A DNA stretch of 6,583 bases from an uncultured Candidatus Melainabacteria bacterium (GTDB lineage: Bacteria > Cyanobacteriota > Vampirovibrionia > Gastranaerophilales > Gastranaerophilaceae): positions 1-6,583 of the forward strand of contig CAKURN010000080.1 of the NCBI GenBank assembly GCA_934675695.1, written 5' to 3'. Position 1 is the stretch's first letter. Each line of letters begins with the position of its first letter. Shown one piece after another: positions 4,528 to 6,583 of the stretch. The notes beneath the pieces were generated by a model. It was not told the DNA's origin, made no database searches, and saw only the letters and a list, made by a program, of their open reading frames with translations. The translations under genes were made by a program, and so were the position numbers.

Positions 4528-6012
4528 ATGAGATTTTTGACAAAAACAACAGAAAATTTTGAAGCAGATACAGTGATATGTTTCATCTACGAAAACGACG
4601 ATACACAATCAAAATTGTTTAAAAAACTAAATAAATTGTCAAACGAAGAACTAAAAAAACAAGTCTACGACTACAAGTCAACTACAGGAAGTTTTATGGA
4701 TATTTTCAAATATTCTATAGACAAAGACAAAAGAGTGCTTGTTTGTGGTCTAGGTAAAAAAGAAGAATTAACAAGAAAAAAATTCTCACAAATTGTAGCA
4801 AATGCAACAAGATGTGCTAAAAGAATAAAAACAAAAGTATTAGGAATAGAACTTATAGAAAAAACTTCTGATTGCGAATGCATTTTATCTAGCTTCAATT
4901 CAGAAGACGCTGCAAAAATTATTTTTACAGCAGCAAGAATAGGTTTATACGAATTTGACAAATATTTGCCAAAAAATGAAAATAAAACAGAAATAATTGA
5001 ATTAATATGTGCAGAAGAAACACCAAAAATCGAAAAAGGGGCACAAATAGGAGCTTATACTTCTTTTGCAATGAAATTTGCTAAAGATTTGGTTAACGAA
5101 TCAGCTCAAATTGTTACGCCATGTTATGTAGCAAAAATAGCTCAAGAAATCGCAAACGAGCATAAATTGGAAGCAAAAATATATAACAAAAAAGAAATAA
5201 AAGAAATGAAAATGAATGCGTTTTTGGCAGTTGGTCAAGGAAGCGTTAACGAACCACAGTTTATTCATTTGACATACAAGCCAAAAGGCACACCAAGAAA
5301 AAAAATAGCATTAATAGGAAAAGGAATAACATTTGATGCAGGCGGAATGAATATAAAACCTGCAACTTCAATGCTCACTATGAAATCTGATATGACAGGA
5401 GCAGCAAGCGTTCTAGGCATAATTCAAGCAATAGCAAAAATCCAACCGGACATAGAACTCCACGTGATTTCTGCACTATGCGAAAACATGACATCAGGAA
5501 GTGCATACAAACAAGGTGACGTTTTAACTGCAATGAATGGAAAAACTATAGAAGTCGATAACACAGACGCAGAAGGAAGAATTACACTAGCAGATGCTTT
5601 ATGCTATGCAGACAAGCTAAATGTAGATGAAGTAATAGATATTGCAACACTAACCGGTGCTGTTATTGTTTCTTTAGGGCACAATATTACAGGAGTTCTA
5701 GGAAACAATCAAGAACAAATAGATAAATTCATAAAAATTTCAAAACTTTCTTGCGAAAACACTTGGCAAATGCCAATATTAGATGAACTAAAAGACAATT
5801 TAAAATCAGAAATAGCAGATTTCAAAAACACAGGAGGTAGAAATGCAGGTACTTCTACTGCAGGATGGTTTTTATCTAATTTTACAAAATCAACAAAATG
5901 GCTTCATTTAGATATTGCAGGAACAGCATATTTAGAAAAATCAAACAAAGAAACCTTATCAGGTCCAACAGGAGTAATGATAAGAAGTTTGATTAATTAT
6001 TTGCTATCATAA
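4528..6012 (+). CDS. pepA: Leucyl aminopeptidase, M17 family (PepA)
   Basis: A cytosolic two-metal aminopeptidase, hexameric in known members, that removes N-terminal residues in peptide turnover. Its 494 residues match the family. The N-terminal macro-like domain (about 1-165) is divergent, with the typical core strand RVLVCGLGKKEEL (69-81). The C-terminal catalytic domain (about 170-494) holds all expected residues: Lys265 and Asp270 in IGKGITFDAGG, catalytic Lys277 in NIKP, Asp288 in MKSDMTGAA, and Asp347, Glu349 and Arg351 in the signature NTDAEGRITLADAL (345-358). Spacing equals that of the E. coli enzyme shifted by five. Further conserved blocks are IATLTGA (372-378) and AGTSTAGWFLSNF (440-452). 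Some M17 proteins also bind DNA as regulators or recombination cofactors; nothing here shows that. Second gene of the trmFO operon, ending before two hairpins. Confidence 0.96.
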   Translation: MRFLTKTTENFEADTVICFIYENDDTQSKLFKKLNKLSNEELKKQVYDYKSTTGSFMDIFKYSIDKDKRVLVCGLGKKEELTRKKFSQIVANATRCAKRIKTKVLGIELIEKTSDCECILSSFNSEDAAKIIFTAARIGLYEFDKYLPKNENKTEIIELICAEETPKIEKGAQIGAYTSFAMKFAKDLVNESAQIVTPCYVAKIAQEIANEHKLEAKIYNKKEIKEMKMNAFLAVGQGSVNEPQFIHLTYKPKGTPRKKIALIGKGITFDAGGMNIKPATSMLTMKSDMTGAASVLGIIQAIAKIQPDIELHVISALCENMTSGSAYKQGDVLTAMNGKTIEVDNTDAEGRITLADALCYADKLNVDEVIDIATLTGAVIVSLGHNITGVLGNNQEQIDKFIKISKLSCENTWQMPILDELKDNLKSEIADFKNTGGRNAGTSTAGWFLSNFTKSTKWLHLDIAGTAYLEKSNKETLSGPTGVMIRSLINYLLS

Positions 6013-6018
6013 TATTAA

Positions 6019-6050
6019 AAAGCCGTTCGTTTTTAATTTTGAACGGCTTT
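6019..6050. terminator. Hairpin terminator after pepA, probably bidirectional
   Basis: Perfect 10-bp stem AAAGCCGTTC (6019-6028) and GAACGGCTTT (6041-6050) with a 12-nt loop, starting 6 nt after the pepA stop. On the + strand the stem runs into TTTAATTTA, on the minus strand into TTTTTAATATT, so it can work for pepA and as back-up for the converging HEAT gene. Confidence 0.85.
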
Positions 6051-6069
6051 AATTTATAGATACAAAAAA

Positions 6070-6097
6070 TTAAAACCGCCAATTTAGGCGGTTTTAA
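6070..6097. terminator. Hairpin terminator between pepA and the HEAT gene
   Basis: Perfect 11-bp stem TTAAAACCGCC (6070-6080) and GGCGGTTTTAA (6087-6097) with a 6-nt AATTTA loop. Read on the minus strand it is followed by TTTTAATTTTTTG, a good U-tract, so it is most likely the terminator of the HEAT-repeat gene that ends at 6127. Confidence 0.85.
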
Positions 6098-6126
6098 CTT
6101 CAAATATTAATATCCAAAACTAATTT

Positions 6127-6582
6127 CTAAAAGAAGCTAGGTTTTTTAACATTTTGAGCACCTTGCATAGCTTCCCAATTTGCAGCCATGATTTTTTTGA
6201 ATGATTTAAGTGCTGTATCTTCTAATTCACCAAGTTCTTCAGCATTAATAATCAATTCTCTTAATGGTAACAATGCTCTTTGGTCACGCAAAACACCCAA
6301 AGCAGCTGCCGCACCGGCTCTAACCAAATCGTTTTCTTTTTCGTCTTTCATAACTTCGATTAATGCAGGAACAGCTTTTTTGTCATTTAATTTACCTAAA
6401 GAAGTAACAGCATAAATTCTAACATTTACCCATTCATCCTTTAGCATATTAATGATTTTATCTACACATTTTGGATTACCGATTTCACCCAAAGCACGAG
6501 TTGCATCACATCTAACGTTAACTTTTTCATGGTCTAAAGATTCAATAAGAGCATCGGTTGCAACATCACCAATCTCGATTAA
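6127..6582 (-). CDS. HEAT-repeat (PBS lyase-type) protein, C-terminal fragment
   Basis: The 3' part of a gene whose start lies beyond the right edge; the frame is open to the last complete codon at 6580-6582, giving 151 residues. It is built of roughly 31-residue helical hairpins of the PBS lyase HEAT-like type, with repeated elements VRCDATRALGEIGNPKCVDKI, VRIYAVTSLGKLNDKKAVPALIEVM and VRAGAAAALGVLRDQRALLPL, and a partial repeat (LIEIGDVATDALIESL) at the window edge. The last repeat is followed by a non-repeat helix and tail (ALKSFKKIMAANWEAMQGAQ, ending KKPSFF). Such repeats form curved superhelices that bind proteins. Some relatives are phycobilin lyases in photosynthetic cyanobacteria, but most are general scaffolds, so no specific role can be given. 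A TTG at 6490-6492 is an internal Leu codon within a repeat, not the start. Confidence 0.88.
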   Translation of the reverse strand, partial: LIEIGDVATDALIESLDHEKVNVRCDATRALGEIGNPKCVDKIINMLKDEWVNVRIYAVTSLGKLNDKKAVPALIEVMKDEKENDLVRAGAAAALGVLRDQRALLPLRELIINAEELGELEDTALKSFKKIMAANWEAMQGAQNVKKPSFF

Positions 6583-6583
6583 T

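Noticed and set aside
4671..4961. Minus-strand open frame inside pepA
   Set aside because: Antisense to the PepA N-terminal domain, with no supporting signals.
6188..6415. Plus-strand open frame inside the HEAT gene
   Set aside because: The Ser/Ala-rich translation is the complement of HEAT repeats, and the opposite strand has clear repeat periodicity.
6490..6492. TTG as a possible start of the HEAT protein
   Set aside because: The frame continues upstream with the same HEAT repeat pattern to the window edge, so this is an internal Leu in ATRALGEIG.

Overview
This is an AT-rich bacterial chromosomal window from an apparently motile organism. I see no tRNA, rRNA, CRISPR array, insertion sequence or phage gene. 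The content is housekeeping and flagellar. Low GC, TrmFO-type tRNA methylation, a DivIC/FtsB-type division protein, a flagellar chaperone cluster and a PBS-lyase-type HEAT protein would fit a flagellated Vampirovibrionia (Melainabacteria)-like lineage or a Clostridia-like Firmicute. That placement is a low-confidence guess, because no marker here settles it.

Layout. 1-230 (+) is the 3' end of an APC-family amino acid permease. 232-1498 (-) is a tight three-gene flagellar operon read as flaG-like, fliS, fliT-like, with 2-nt gaps between genes. fliS ends in an almost purely Asp/Glu tail whose last codons also form the Shine-Dalgarno sequence of the fliT-like gene. 1499-1595 is a divergent AT-rich promoter region. 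1596-2345 (+) encodes an uncharacterised 249-aa protein with a degenerate MshEN-like segment and a C-terminal coiled coil, followed by a clear terminator. 2470-2922 (+) encodes a DivIC/FtsB-like membrane protein. A possible unrecognised 45-aa gene lies at 2923-3060 (-), abutting the divIC-like stop. 3178-4515 (+) is trmFO and 4528-6012 (+) is pepA, translationally close and probably co-transcribed. Two strong hairpins at 6019-6097 separate pepA from a converging HEAT-repeat gene (6127 to beyond 6582, -).

How the genes fit together. FliS and the FliT-like protein should be cytoplasmic export chaperones for flagellin and filament cap, and the FlaG-like protein may act at the filament. The divergent 249-aa protein could be linked to motility or c-di-GMP signalling by position and by its MshEN resemblance, but its motifs are degraded. 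TrmFO makes m5U54 in tRNA and PepA trims peptides; their pairing looks like operon economy rather than a shared pathway.

The points most worth a second look are the 45-aa reading frame, the MshEN-like protein, the polyacidic FliS tail overlapping a ribosome binding site, and the divIC-like and trmFO genes. Those two lack a Shine-Dalgarno sequence and have -10-like elements placed so that their mRNAs could be leaderless.
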